Shown here one piece after another: positions 11,346 through 22,410 of a stretch of 64,000 bases of DNA. Under the pieces are notes generated by a model that saw only the letters and a list, made by a program, of their open reading frames with translations, was not told the origin of the DNA and did not search any database. The stretch is taken from the NCBI GenBank assembly GCA_947650365.1, contig OX393550.1, positions 97,723,924 through 97,787,923 on the forward strand, given 5' to 3'. Each line of letters begins with the position of its first letter. The first letter of the stretch is position 1. The position numbers and the translations under genes were made by a program. Origin of the DNA: Chamaelirium japonicum. Taxonomy: Eukaryota > Streptophyta > Magnoliopsida > Liliales > Melanthiaceae.

Positions 11346-12086
11346 TGTGCCGATCTACTAAAAGAATATTTTGGGAACTAAATGCAGACGGAGCATAGCC
11401 CAAGGTTCAAATTGTAACAAAAAAAATATGAAGGGGCCAATACTAAATGAGGTGCACACTACATGGAAGTCTGTAACTTGCCCATGAAAATATCCATACC
11501 CCCTTCAGGGATGGGGAGACAACATCAGCTGCTGCAAACAATAATGCCACCAGAGCACACAAAAGTGGGCAACCTGGAACCCAAGGTCTATGCAATGATC
11601 TTCACCACCTCACCACCAAAAAAATAAAAAAATAAACCACAGCTGTATCAACACAGTACAGCACCAACGAGCAGGTAGCATCACAATAATGCACACAGTA
11701 CGCACGTGCTACCCACTGGGCTGCAGCAAAAGTGACCCAATAGTCATGTGCCCTGTTCCTCCAAAGCCAGCATGGTCTGAAAAGTAGAATAACCAAGCAT
11801 CAAGTGCAACTGGGATACAACTAGGGATTCAGATAAATGATAGGATCACTGATCAAACCGCAGCTGATGATCATTCATTCGTCGAAGAACCAGTAATAGG
11901 ATTAAACAGCGTCGGTCATCGTCTTCCATAAACATTTACATGCATAAAGAGAGACACAGCATAATACAACATCGGTCTACACGAGCGCTAGAACCAAACC
12001 AGCTATTGATAAGAGCACACACACAACATAACCCTACCATTGTAGTTAGTCACTACAAAATAGGCCATTCCGCATTAAAAGTCACA
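11346..12086. other. Downstream region of the FRIGIDA-like gene
   Basis: No gene. The part next to 12086 is expected to hold the 3' untranslated region of the minus-strand gene. No clear poly(A) signal was fixed. Confidence 0.45.
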
Positions 12087-15000
12087 CTACCGATAGTAGG
12101 CCTGCTGATATCCCGGGGCTGGAGCATTGGCGTAGCCTCCCAACCCGTTGCTGTAACAGCCATAGCCCGGATAGTTCATGGGCGCAGACGGGTAGGGCAC
12201 ACCAAGAGCAGCTGGGGATACCGGTTCGGTCGGGTACACATAAGGGTCGCGGATCGCTGGTGGGCTGCGGCTGCTGTAGATACCATGACCCGCTGCCCGA
12301 TCGTACGGATAAGGAGGGGTCGCGGCTGGGTACGTGGTATGGGCGGAGGGCGATCGGACGAATGTGGGAGCGGTCGGGAAGGATGACACGTAGGCGTTGT
12401 TCGTCAGGCGGCCGGCCTTGGCCGGAGGCATTGGGCCCCCACTATTGGCACGTGTGCGCTTGTTGGCAGGACCACCGACAGATGGCCTCTTCTTTTCGAC
12501 CTTGGCCTTCTCCAGATAGTCAAGTCGCTTCTGGAGGCTCTCGAGGGGGAAGTCAGCTTCAAGCTTGCGGTCCTCAATGCACTTTATAACGGAGCGAAGA
12601 GCAGACTGTTTCTTGCGGCTGGCATTCAACTGCGATAAAGATGGACTTGGAACATCTGAGAGCCCACTTTAATCGAATGACCACAAAAATTGAAGATTGA
12701 AGATCAATCTAGACAAATCTTCAACTTCTAGGTAGCCAAGAGCTACGGAAACGGGAGGAAACAGAACAGGGACAATGAACAGACATACCGTAGCTTGGCC
12801 CGAGTTGCTGCGGTCCTCTGAATTTGTCACTGGAGCATTCTTTGAATCTTTCAAAAAGGATTTCAGTAGTGGAACAGGGGGGAACTTGTCCTCAAGACCA
12901 GCTTCATAGGCAAAATTTATGGCATCGAGCTGTTGTCCCTTATTGATCAGTTCCTCGATCATATCTGCAGATCAAAGCAAACAAGTTCTGGAAGTGAAAC
13001 ATAGGAATAAACACAATAAATTCTAATCTCAGAAGATCTGGCAGATGGAAGGACTGATCTTTCGACACCAGCAATTTATTTTTCTGCAGCCACTTAATCA
13101 AATACTAAAGCTGTTACCAAAAAGAAAACGTGTAAATTACACATAGACCCCATGTAGTTTGACCGATTATCATTTTCACCCTTTCATGTTTAAAACCCTA
13201 CAAATGCCACCCTATAGTTTGAAAACATATGACAAATACCCGTTCTGAGGGGACATTTTTACCTCCTCATAGGAGGTGTTAGTGCAAGGAATCAAAACTA
13301 CAAGGGGGAATTTGTAGGATTTTAAAGATGAGCGGGTGACAGTGATAATTGGTCAAACTACATGGGGTCTGTGTACTTTACACCCCCCCCCCCCCCCCCA
13401 ACAAACAAACAAAACAAAATACTAAAGCAAGAAATATCTCAAAAAATAAATCCAACAATACTGGAAACATCGCTCCTAACAAATTTATATATAGTAAAAA
13501 AAACAAAATTGCTATAGAAACATAATAATACACCGAATCCATCAGCTGATAAGGTTGTGCTCAAAAGAAAAACATAGCACCTATGCACCTAACGAGTTAA
13601 TATGTAGTCAAAAGTGTTTGACTAAACTTCAGGGGGGGTCAAAGTGATTTTGGACTAAACTTCAGGTGGGTAAAGTGTAATTTACCCTAGTTTAATTGAC
13701 CAAAGACAACATAGCTGTCATAGTTGCCACCCCAAGGCCACAATCTTAGATAGGACATGATTTGCTAGCTTCCGATGTTAACAAGACCTAACACAATCTA
13801 CTTCTCTTATAGTGAAATCTCACAAGTTTGTTGAGTTTAAAAAATCCTAATATTATAGAGTCTAAAATGTTATACGAGATGATTCAAAGCATCGGGAAAC
13901 TTTAGATATCCAGACTTTGCAGCATACCCCCACGGCTCCCCCACATGTTCCCGCACACATGCCATGGATATAGAAACTGTACATTGGAAAGCCCTGACAT
14001 CCACTGTCACGAATTAGCAAGTAACATCCATGCTGCATACTAGTAATGTTATAGTAAAACTAATCTTAACTGTATTATATGTATCCTAGACTTCAAGATG
14101 CACATTACACCCAAAATCAAGTCAAATATATCATTATAATGTTTTAAATATTGTTGGTTTTATAGTTAATGGAGACATCTTCAGATGGTCTAAAGAACAC
14201 GAAGGGCCACGAGGGCATACAGTGTTCCAAGTGCCACCGAGAATCAATAAACATGCAATGAAGATAAGACCACCGAGACACCTTATACCATAATGCATCC
14301 ACAAACATGTAATCACCCTTGATGGGCATGAAGATAATTGGCTCAACATTGCAAATCATCACTAACTTGGATCCAATATAATAGGTTCAACATCGCATGG
14401 CATCATGGTCATGCACCATATTAGCAAGAAGGGATTTTTTTTTAGCTGTTTCACTATTCGAAGAACAAGAACTTCTACAATTTTTTGTACAAATCTTGCA
14501 ATTGCTCTAGATGATGAAAACAATCAAGAAACTCTGTATAAGATACTATCATCAAGGATAAATCAGAATTGGGGGGGTATCCCATACCGGTCATTGTGTC
14601 CTCGAGCCCTAATGAAAGGGCAAGCTTGGGCATCTGCTTCCTCCAGGCAATACTCAACACGAGCTTCCGGTAGAGCTCCTTGTCCTCCTTGGTGACTATC
14701 CCGAACGTCACGAGATGCTGCAGGAACGCATGCACATCCGGCGGCCTCACACCATCGAGCCCACCTCGCTGCTCGAGGCCCTCCTTCCAAGCGTCAGCCA
14801 TCTCCTTCGCCCGCTGCTTAACAGCTCGGGTGACCAGCGGCCGGGCCGCCCCCAGCTCCGGATCCGCCAGGGCCGGGGCCAGTGACTCCAGGATCAGCAC
14901 GCAGGCCCAGCCGAGATCGTGCGGTGACTTCACAGCCCGCTGATCAACGGGGAATACCTTGGAGATCGCGTCCATGGCGAACCTCGCGGGGTCGATGCAG

Positions 15001-15464
15001 TCCGACAGCGCCGGCGGGAGCTCCGATTTGAGGATCTCCATTTCTTTCCTCTTTGCGACGACGAGGTCCCAGAATCCGTCGGCATCCATCTTGGTGCAGA
15101 GGGAGCGGAGCCTGGCGGGAAGGCCCTCGTCGGCCGCGGAGGGATCGGCTGCACGGGCGAGGGCGAGGAGGGCGGCGTCCCGGCGCTCGTCGAGCTTGGC
15201 GAGGGCGAGGTCGACGGATCCGTCGATGGACTGCTCGCGGCGGTGGAGGGAGTCGAGGGTGCGGCGGGCGGAGAGGTCGAGGGACTGGCGGTGGGAGCGG
15301 AGGGCGTCGGACTTGAGCTGGAGGCTGCGCTCGAGGGAGGTGAAGTGGTCGGTGAGCTCCTTCCAGAGCTGGGTGCAGCTGGTGATGAGCTCCCGCTGCC
15401 TCTCCAGCTCCTCGAAGCCCTCCTGCACGGCGGAGCTCTTGGCGGCCACCGCCGTCGACCCCAT
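12087..15464 (-). CDS. FRL4A: FRIGIDA-like protein 4a-type (three exons)
   Basis: Exons 14588-15464, 12789-12964 and 12087-12629 join to 1596 nt, 531 amino acids. Donors read CCG|GTATGG and ACG|GTATGT; acceptors CTGCAG|AT and TCGCAG|TT; phases (1, then 0) are consistent. The ATG at 15464 opens MGSTAVAAKSS. Residues about 15-100 form a heptad-rich coiled coil. Residues about 100-430 fit the FRIGIDA domain (DADGFWDLVVAKRKEMEIL; the block RPPDVHAFLQHLVTFGIV; KGQQLDAINFAYEAGL; ALRSVIKCIEDRKLE). The tail is rich in Pro, Tyr, Ala and Gly with a basic KKRP...NKR segment that could be a nuclear signal. FRIGIDA family members act in the nucleus in flowering-time and chromatin regulation; length matches the FRL4-type proteins (about 530 residues). 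The exact paralogue and role are inferred. The first intron (1.6 kb) carries a foldback MITE. Confidence 0.93.
13130..13383. mobile_element. Foldback MITE in FRIGIDA-like intron 1
   Basis: The left end GTGTAAATTACAC...AGACCCCATGTAGTTTGACC and the reverse complement of the right end GTGTAAAGTACAC..AGACCCCATGTAGTTTGACC match over about 50 bp. Complementarity continues inward through blocks such as CCTACAAAT. A poly-C tract directly follows (13383-13399), and no target duplication is clear, so the superfamily is unassigned. 13600-13695 holds a related fragment (TTCAGG-GGGTCAAAGTG, GTAAAGTGTAATTTACCC). Confidence 0.75.
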
Positions 15465-15900
15465 CTCTCTACCTACTCTCTCTTAGAGGGGAGAAGGGGA
15501 GGGGGAAACCCTAACCCTAACCCTAGTCATAGAAGAGGGGAAAGGAGGAAAGAGATCGGGGGAAAAAAAGGTGGAGAGAGAGCAGTGGGTGGGTGGGGAG
15601 GGGGAAATGTAGCGGCAGGTGCGTGGGCGAACGGTGTGATGTGGCAGCTGCCGGCTGTAAAGTGGGAAAAGGGTTGTGGTTTACTGTGAGTCCTCTGTGC
15701 TGCTTCAATGAGAAGGGCCGAAAGTTGGCGGTAGATAACTGGAACTACGAGGGAGTACTGATTCCATACAGTGTCCCGTACCGTAAGGTGCCGGCAGTGG
15801 TGCATCTACATCCATCGGTTCTGACTGAGTGCCATTCACTTGTCGTGTTGCCTGCCATCGGATGGCTCTGATGAATCAGGCTCACCACCGTAGGTAAGGG
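15465..15900 (-). promoter_or_regulatory. FRIGIDA-like gene 5' UTR and promoter with telo-box
   Basis: Upstream of the ATG the plus strand reads AAACCCTAACCCTAACCCTA at 15506-15525, a telo-box-like motif with 6-bp CCCTAA spacing. It lies about 42-61 bp upstream of the start codon, likely in the 5' UTR. Surrounding sequence is purine-rich on the plus strand (pyrimidine-rich in the gene sense), common in plant 5' UTRs. No TATA box was fixed. Confidence 0.5.
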
Positions 15901-16680
15901 ATACCTCATTGGAAAGAGAAAAAAATTGTAAAATAAGTCAATGATATTGATACGTGTTCAATATTGATATTCCAAGATTTAATATTAACAATGACACAAT
16001 TATATAGGATTTTTTTAAAAATAATATTTTTAAAAATAGTAATGCTATAGAGCTAACTCATTATATCTGATTTTTTAAAATAATATTAAAAAAAAAAGAG
16101 CGATGTTATATAGCCAACTTTTGATTGCCAATTTCACGTGAGACGATCTGCTGATAGCTGCTCATTGGCTGGATAGTCTGGATGCAAATCACTGGCGACT
16201 TTCATGTGTCACCGATGTCATATCAGACATCACTGGTGACATTCATTCATTGATTGGGGATCTATGCAACGAATGGATGTGGTCGTCCCATGTAGAGTTG
16301 GCAACATGAAGATGGCAAACAAGTTCGTTGCATAGGATTTTTCTTGCAGATTTTTTTTCCAAAATAACAAATTAAGAATATAAAATTTTAAAACATCTTT
16401 ATACTTTTTTAATTTTAAAGTTAATGCTATGGCTGACACATACCGAGTCAACGTTAAAAAGCGCACTGTCACGTCGGTCAATTTTTTTATTTTTGATTCG
16501 CATTGAACATTTGCATCCTAGATGCGAGGTTCATTAACAATTAGTTGGGTTAAGCTGGGCGATATAAATCCAAATGCAGTGGTAAAAAATGAACAATGCA
16601 ATTAGATTGAAAATAAATATTGTAACTGGATTGCAAAGTTCCAAGTACACGACAGCTAGAATGTTGTGTTATCATTGAGT
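15901..16680. other. AT-rich spacer before the gypsy element
   Basis: No gene. It contains poly-A/T runs and two similar short blocks (AGTAATGCTATAGAGC and GCGATGTTATATAGCC) that may be an old repeat. No defined element could be delimited. Confidence 0.5.
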
Positions 16681-18569
16681 TTGCACACGTAAAACGGGCT
16701 CACACTCAACGGCCTTCGGGTCAAACCCGACCCGCACACATAAAATGGGCCCGCACGCGAAACTTGGCCCGCACACAACGGCCCGCATGCGAAACCCGGC
16801 CCATACAAAATGGGCCCACACACAACGGCCCACATGCGCAACTCGGCCCACACACAACGGCCCGCATGCGAAATTGGGCCCGCATACAAACGGCCCGCAT
16901 GCTAACTCGGTCCGCGTGCAAACTCAAATCGCGCGCCGTGGCCCAACTCAAAGCAAACGGGTCTCACTGGACCCGCAACTCGAACACAAAGAGGCCCCCC
17001 CTTCTTGAAAACCGTGCCCCCCTCCCCATGGGGAGGTGGGGCCGGCCATAAAGGAAAAGAAAAGAAAGGGAAAAAGAAAAAGAAAAGAAAAAAGAGAAGA
17101 AAAGAAAAAAATTCAAAACCGCCTCGATGCGGGGGGAGGTGGCGTGGACGTCTACGCAGCCGTAGATCCACGATGATCCCTCGATCCAACGGACAAGATG
17201 ACGTTGTGTCGCCATCCGATCCAAAAGTGCAAAAAATAACAACTCAATCTTCAAAGATCGAGTCACATCTAGCCCGTAACCACCCCAACTAAAAAGGAGG
17301 GGATCGAGTTTGTTTTCCCGAATAAAGGAACAATATCTTGATGGTTATGGGGGGAGATATTGGATGAAACCAAAAGATTTCAGCCATATCTCCCCCAACC
17401 GCCCCCCTTTGCCTATAAATAGAAGGGGTGGGGGAAGGCACAAGGGGTCCGAAAGCCGAAGACGAAAGAGCTCCGCAAGAGAAGCTCCAACGCTCGAAGA
17501 CCGAAGGCTTCACGAGGCACGGCAAGCACGTCATACGGAAATCCTTGGCTCTTCAAGTCCTCATCAATATGAAGACCTTGCACTCGAAGATCAAAGCTTC
17601 GACTCCTCGCACGAAGAAAAAAGCTTGAAGAAGAAGACCCGGAGTCGTCATCATCCCGACTGCTCCAACGATCTTCATCATCTCCGAAGATGCCATAAGC
17701 AAAGGCCGGAGAAGAAGATCGAAGCCGACAACACCCGTCGTCTTCAACAAAGGCATCAACTCCTCGCACGAAGAAGAAAGCCGAGAGAAGAAGGCCTGAA
17801 GCCGGTGCTACCCCTGCCGTCTTCATCAACAAAAAGTCGACGCTACAACCGTCGTGCTGAAACCGGTGCTACCCCCACCGTTTTCGTCAACAAAAGCCGA
17901 CGCTACAACCGTCGTGCGGAGATCGGTGCTACCCCCACCGTCTTCATCAACAAAAGCCGATGCTACAACCATCGCACGGAGATCGATACTACACCCACCA
18001 TCTCCACAAGAAGCCTTCAACTCCGATCAAGCCAAATACGCCCGGAGAAGAAGTTAGCCGACGCCACAACCGTCGAGGAAGCCGGAAGAATAAAGAAGCC
18101 CTGAAGAAGCAGCCATCGCCGTTCGAGAAGAAGATCGAGTCAAAGCTAAAGCCAAAGCCAAAGCCGATGCCAAAAGCACGATCGACACCGCGAACCGACG
18201 ATCAAGGACGCCGAGGTCTAGCAAGGATCGAGGAAGACATGAAGACCGAGGAACGAAGCCCAAAACCTCCCTAGCCGATAAAGCACGAAGCACGGACGGG
18301 ACAAAATCAACGGCCGAAATTCCTTAGCCTCTCAAGAAACCCTCACCCTGTAAAGACCTCTGTCCTGGGCAACCCCTTCAGAGCTCTCGCACGAATACCA
18401 TGTGGAGACGCGGATCAAAGGGACCCTCCAGAGGATCTCTCCCACAATCTCCTAATCAAATATTCGTCGCACCCGGACTCGCCACACCCGAGCCACCCGG
18501 GTCCCGGCCACTATTGTAATCTAGTGTGATCCGCAATAAAGACGACCCGTATCTTTTTCCGCGCTCACA
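16681..18569 (+). repeat. Gypsy 5' LTR (start truncated)
   Basis: Homologous to 30820-32969 from TTGCACACGT to the final GCGCTCACA. Contains clustered GGCCCGCATGCG-type repeats (16700-16910), a TATA box, and a roughly 60-bp tandem repeat at 17803-18000 (starts at 17803, 17864, 17924 and a degenerate 17984). Confidence 0.9.
17408..17418 (+). promoter_or_regulatory. TATA box of the gypsy 5' LTR
   Basis: CCTATAAATAG preceded by C-rich DNA; conserved in the 3' LTR at about 31575-31585. A likely poly(A) signal AATAAA follows near 18533. Confidence 0.7.
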
Positions 18570-18642
18570 TATTTCTGGCACGCCCGGTGGGACCTTCCTC
18601 TCCTTTCATCCGTACGTTTGAAGGATTTGCTTCAAGTTCGCC

Positions 18643-21600
18643 ATGGCCGGAATAAACGACAATACGTTTGCTCCAACAAGCCTTTCGCCTATCACCGAGT
18701 CTCCACTACTCCAACACGGCGATCCAGAAAACCCAGAGGATGTCGTTCCCCCGATAGTACGCATCTACACTCGGCGTACTCAAACTCTTATGGACTTCTT
18801 CACGCCAGAAACTGCTGCCGAAGATGCTCGCCAAAGCGCCAATGAGGCCTTGGTGCATGAAGAAACAAGCCTCGATCCTGGAATTCAAGTCCAGAAATTT
18901 GGGGAGGTCCAGCCCCAACCCAGAGCCCATTCGGGTTCTCCAGCAGACTTTGCACCTCCTTTGTAGGGGGCAAACGTCCGTCATCAAGCAAAAGCAAGTC
19001 AGCGCAGCTGCGTCTCCGACGATGATGGCGAGAGTGCAGGCATGCAACATCGAGACGTCCTACGACATCATCCTCCGTTCGCTCTTCAGCTCCAAGTCAT
19101 GCAAATGGGTGAACACATGGCTTGACTCACCCGACTAATGGAAGAGAAAGATCGTCACATCAACACCTTGCTTCAATGGCTGAGTGCCAGGGATGCCGCA
19201 ACATTCAGTCAACCTCCTGCTTCTCCAGTAGCTGCTCCAGCCCCGTCTCCAACTCCCGCTCCCGTAGAAGCTGGCCCGGCAATGATAGCAACTACTCCTG
19301 TACTTTCCTCGGCTCCCGTGCCAGTCTCGGTGGCCGCGCAACCTTCGGTGGCAGCAACGATGAATGCCCAGCAAATACAAGCACTGGTGGCTGACATGAT
19401 GCGTTCCCACGGCGACAGCCTACCTCCGATTACGGCGGCTTATTCAAAGTCTTACACCACAAGGATCCAACAGCTGCGCTTCCCTACCGGATTCCAGCCA
19501 CCAAAGTTCCAGCACTTTGACGGGAAGGGGAATCCAAGGCAACACATTGCCCACTTCGTCGAAACTTGCAACAACGCTGGCACATACGGCGATGAGATGG
19601 TGAAGCAGTTCGTTCGCACCCTCAAAGGTAATGCTTTTGACTGGTATGTTGATCTTCCTCCAGGATCCATTGACAGCTGGGAACAGATGAAGAGGGAATT
19701 TCTCAACCACTTCTACAGCACTCGGCGCATCGTTAGCATGACCGAGCTTACTGCCGTCAAGCAAAGGAATAACGAATTAGTAATCGACTACATCGATCGA
19801 TGGAGGAATCTCGCCCTGAATTCACGAGACCGCTTGTCTGAAGACTCGGCTATCGAGATGTGTACCCAAGGTATGCACTAGGGCTTACTCTACATCCTCA
19901 AGGGGATCAAGCCTCGGTCCTTCGAAGAACTCGCAACTCGAGCTCACGACATGGAGCTCAGCTTAGCAAATCGCGGGGACTCAAAGGCCAAAGACTTCCT
20001 GAAGGTGGAGAAGAAAGATAAACCACCGGTGCCCAAATCAAAGCAAGTTAACGTCGCCGACATCGCCTCAGCCTCCAAGCCACTCAAAATCAGTGGTAAG
20101 TCGGATCAAGAAAAAGGAGCTGTCATACCACCGCCTCCACCCCAAAGACAGTCGAGGATGACTCTTGAAGAGCTTGAGGCCAAAGAATATCCCTTTCCAG
20201 ACTCGGAAGTCTCCTCCATGTTCGATCAGCTGCTACAAGAAAAGATAATCGAGCTTCCTCCTTCGAAAAGGCCCGAACAGATGCATCGTGTCAACGATCC
20301 ACTCTTCTGCAAATACCATCGAGTGGTTAGCCATCCTATTGATAAATGTTTCGTCTTCAAAGAAAAGATCATGACGCTTACAAAGCAAGGGAAAATTGAG
20401 ATCGACTCCGGTGACGTCGCAACAGCAAACATGACGTCCATCACCTTCGGTTCATTTCAGCCAGTACTCATTACTACACACCAGAAAAGGCCCAAGTTGT
20501 GCATCAATCGCCAGAGACCAATCACGAAGTTAGCTCCTCAACGAAAAGTCTTAAGGCAACGACGACACGCTCCTACGTTCGCTGAGGAAGAAACGTCAGA
20601 ACGCTGGGGGCAACCGTCGCCTACATCGGTATTTCGCCCGAACAAAGCCATGTCCCAACAAATCCTTCAAACAAGGTATGAGCAATGAGACCCGGAGGTC
20701 AGTCTATTAGGCCAGCCCTCAGGTAAATTCAACTACTACGTCCTCTACTCCAATCCTTTGCCTGTCTCAATAGAAGAAATCAAGCCCACCGGCTGGGAGT
20801 CAGAAGGCGAGCCACCAAGGTCCCTAGAGGAGCAGGTCTCCTCAACCTATGAAGAACCTACAGCTGCCACTCCAGACCTTCACCTCGGTGAGGGAGAATC
20901 CACTGATGAAGACGCATGGATCATGCTGCCTCGCAGACGAAGGCCATGGACGGCTAGGAGTCGCAAGCTAGATCGGGTGACAAGAAAGCTTCCCGAACGA
21001 AGAACTTACAAAAAGAAAATTAAAGCTCCAGGGAAGCAAGCATTCAAAATATCATCAGCAGATCCAGATGATCTCCTCCTGCAAAATCCTCCAGAACCGG
21101 CAACGTTGCAAGAGTTCTTCCCCGATTACTTCCTCCCAGCTAATCAACAGCACGAAGCCTCATGTTGTATGGTTGAGATCCACATGGCGCCGGAAGAAGA
21201 AGATAGGATCAAGTCTTCTAAAGAAAGCAACACCGACGACGAGGAGGATAAGTCCGACAAAGACAGTGCTGCTGCTTACGATGAGGCAATCTTGCACTTG
21301 CCATTCATAGAAGCACTACACCTCCCAAAGAAGGCTCGCCTAGCAATGGCCGAGGCCTTGACAAATCCAGACAGCTATAAAAGAAAGAAGAAAGACGCCA
21401 AGGAAGACAAAACTATTGTCTCTTGCAACACAACAATAACCTTCTCGGACAAAGATCTACAGCTTAGAGCACGACTGCATAATCGACCTGTCTATGTCTC
21501 GGGATATATCAACGAGAAGCCGGTAAATCGAATCATGTTGGATTGTGGCTCCGTCGTCAACATCATGCCCATCCTAACAATGCGGCAACTCGGCATCACC

Positions 21601-22410
21601 ACCGACCAACTTTCACAAAGCCAGCTGGTCATTCAAGGGTTCAACCAAGGCGGACAGTCCACCATAGGAATCATTCGTCTAAAACTCTCCATCAGCCAGC
21701 TTGACACGACAGTTCTCTTCCATGTCATTGACTGTCAGACATCATATCGCCTCTTGCTAGGAAGACCGTGGCTACATGAAAACGGTGTCGTAGTTTCCAC
21801 TTGGCACCAATGCCTTAAGTACTATGAGGAGGGCTTAGAGAAATGCATCATTGCAGATGACAAACCATTCAATGAGGCCGAAGCACACCTCACTGATGCC
21901 AAATTTTACCAAGCAAAGGACCTCGTTGCAGAAGTCCTTCCAGCTAAAGCTCCTCGAACTCAGACAGCTAAAAAGATAGAGCAGGATGAAACTCTGCCAA
22001 CTCCAAATCCAGTGCCACCATCTAAGGCGATACACGAAGTCAAAGAAGTGTCAGTGCCAAGACGAAGGATGCGCATCAACTCCAAGCCAAGATCCACGCT
22101 GTATACTCCGTTGCCTGTCCAAACTACGCCAGTTCTGCGCCTCATGCCTCAGTGGCTGCGCAAACATGAAGGACCATCTTTCGCCCTGCCAAAAGAAATG
22201 GTTCAGCCACTATCGGTGGCTAATGTCATCACTCTGCAAGAGATGACACTGCCACTACCCAGCCTGGGGCAAGCTTCAAGTCCCCCAAAACCTATCGATT
22301 CCTTCAAATCCAGCCAACTCACGTTCAAGCCAAAAGGAAGCTGGGGGCAAAATGTCGCCAAGCTGCTGTTCAAAGCTGGCTACGACGAAGACAGTGCCGC
22401 GCACATATGA
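18643..22410 (+). pseudogene. Gypsy gag and protease, with stops
   Basis: One reading frame runs through the region. It includes a retrotransposon gag core (HFVETCNNAGTYGDEMVKQF, then FDWYVDLPPGSIDSWEQMK) at about 19500-19880. A retropepsin-like segment near 21535 reads MLDCGSVVNIMP, with Cys where Ser or Thr is usual after the catalytic Asp. In-frame stops occur at 18964 (TAG), about 19117 (TGA), 19879 (TAG) and 20686 (TGA). The frame closes at 22408. The N-terminal region has no recognised domain. Confidence 0.85.

Noticed and set aside
17310..18104. 264-codon frame in the gypsy LTR, repeated at 31473-32255
   Set aside because: Low-complexity product of the 60-bp repeat; the two LTR copies diverge by frame-breaking indels, unlike a conserved gene.
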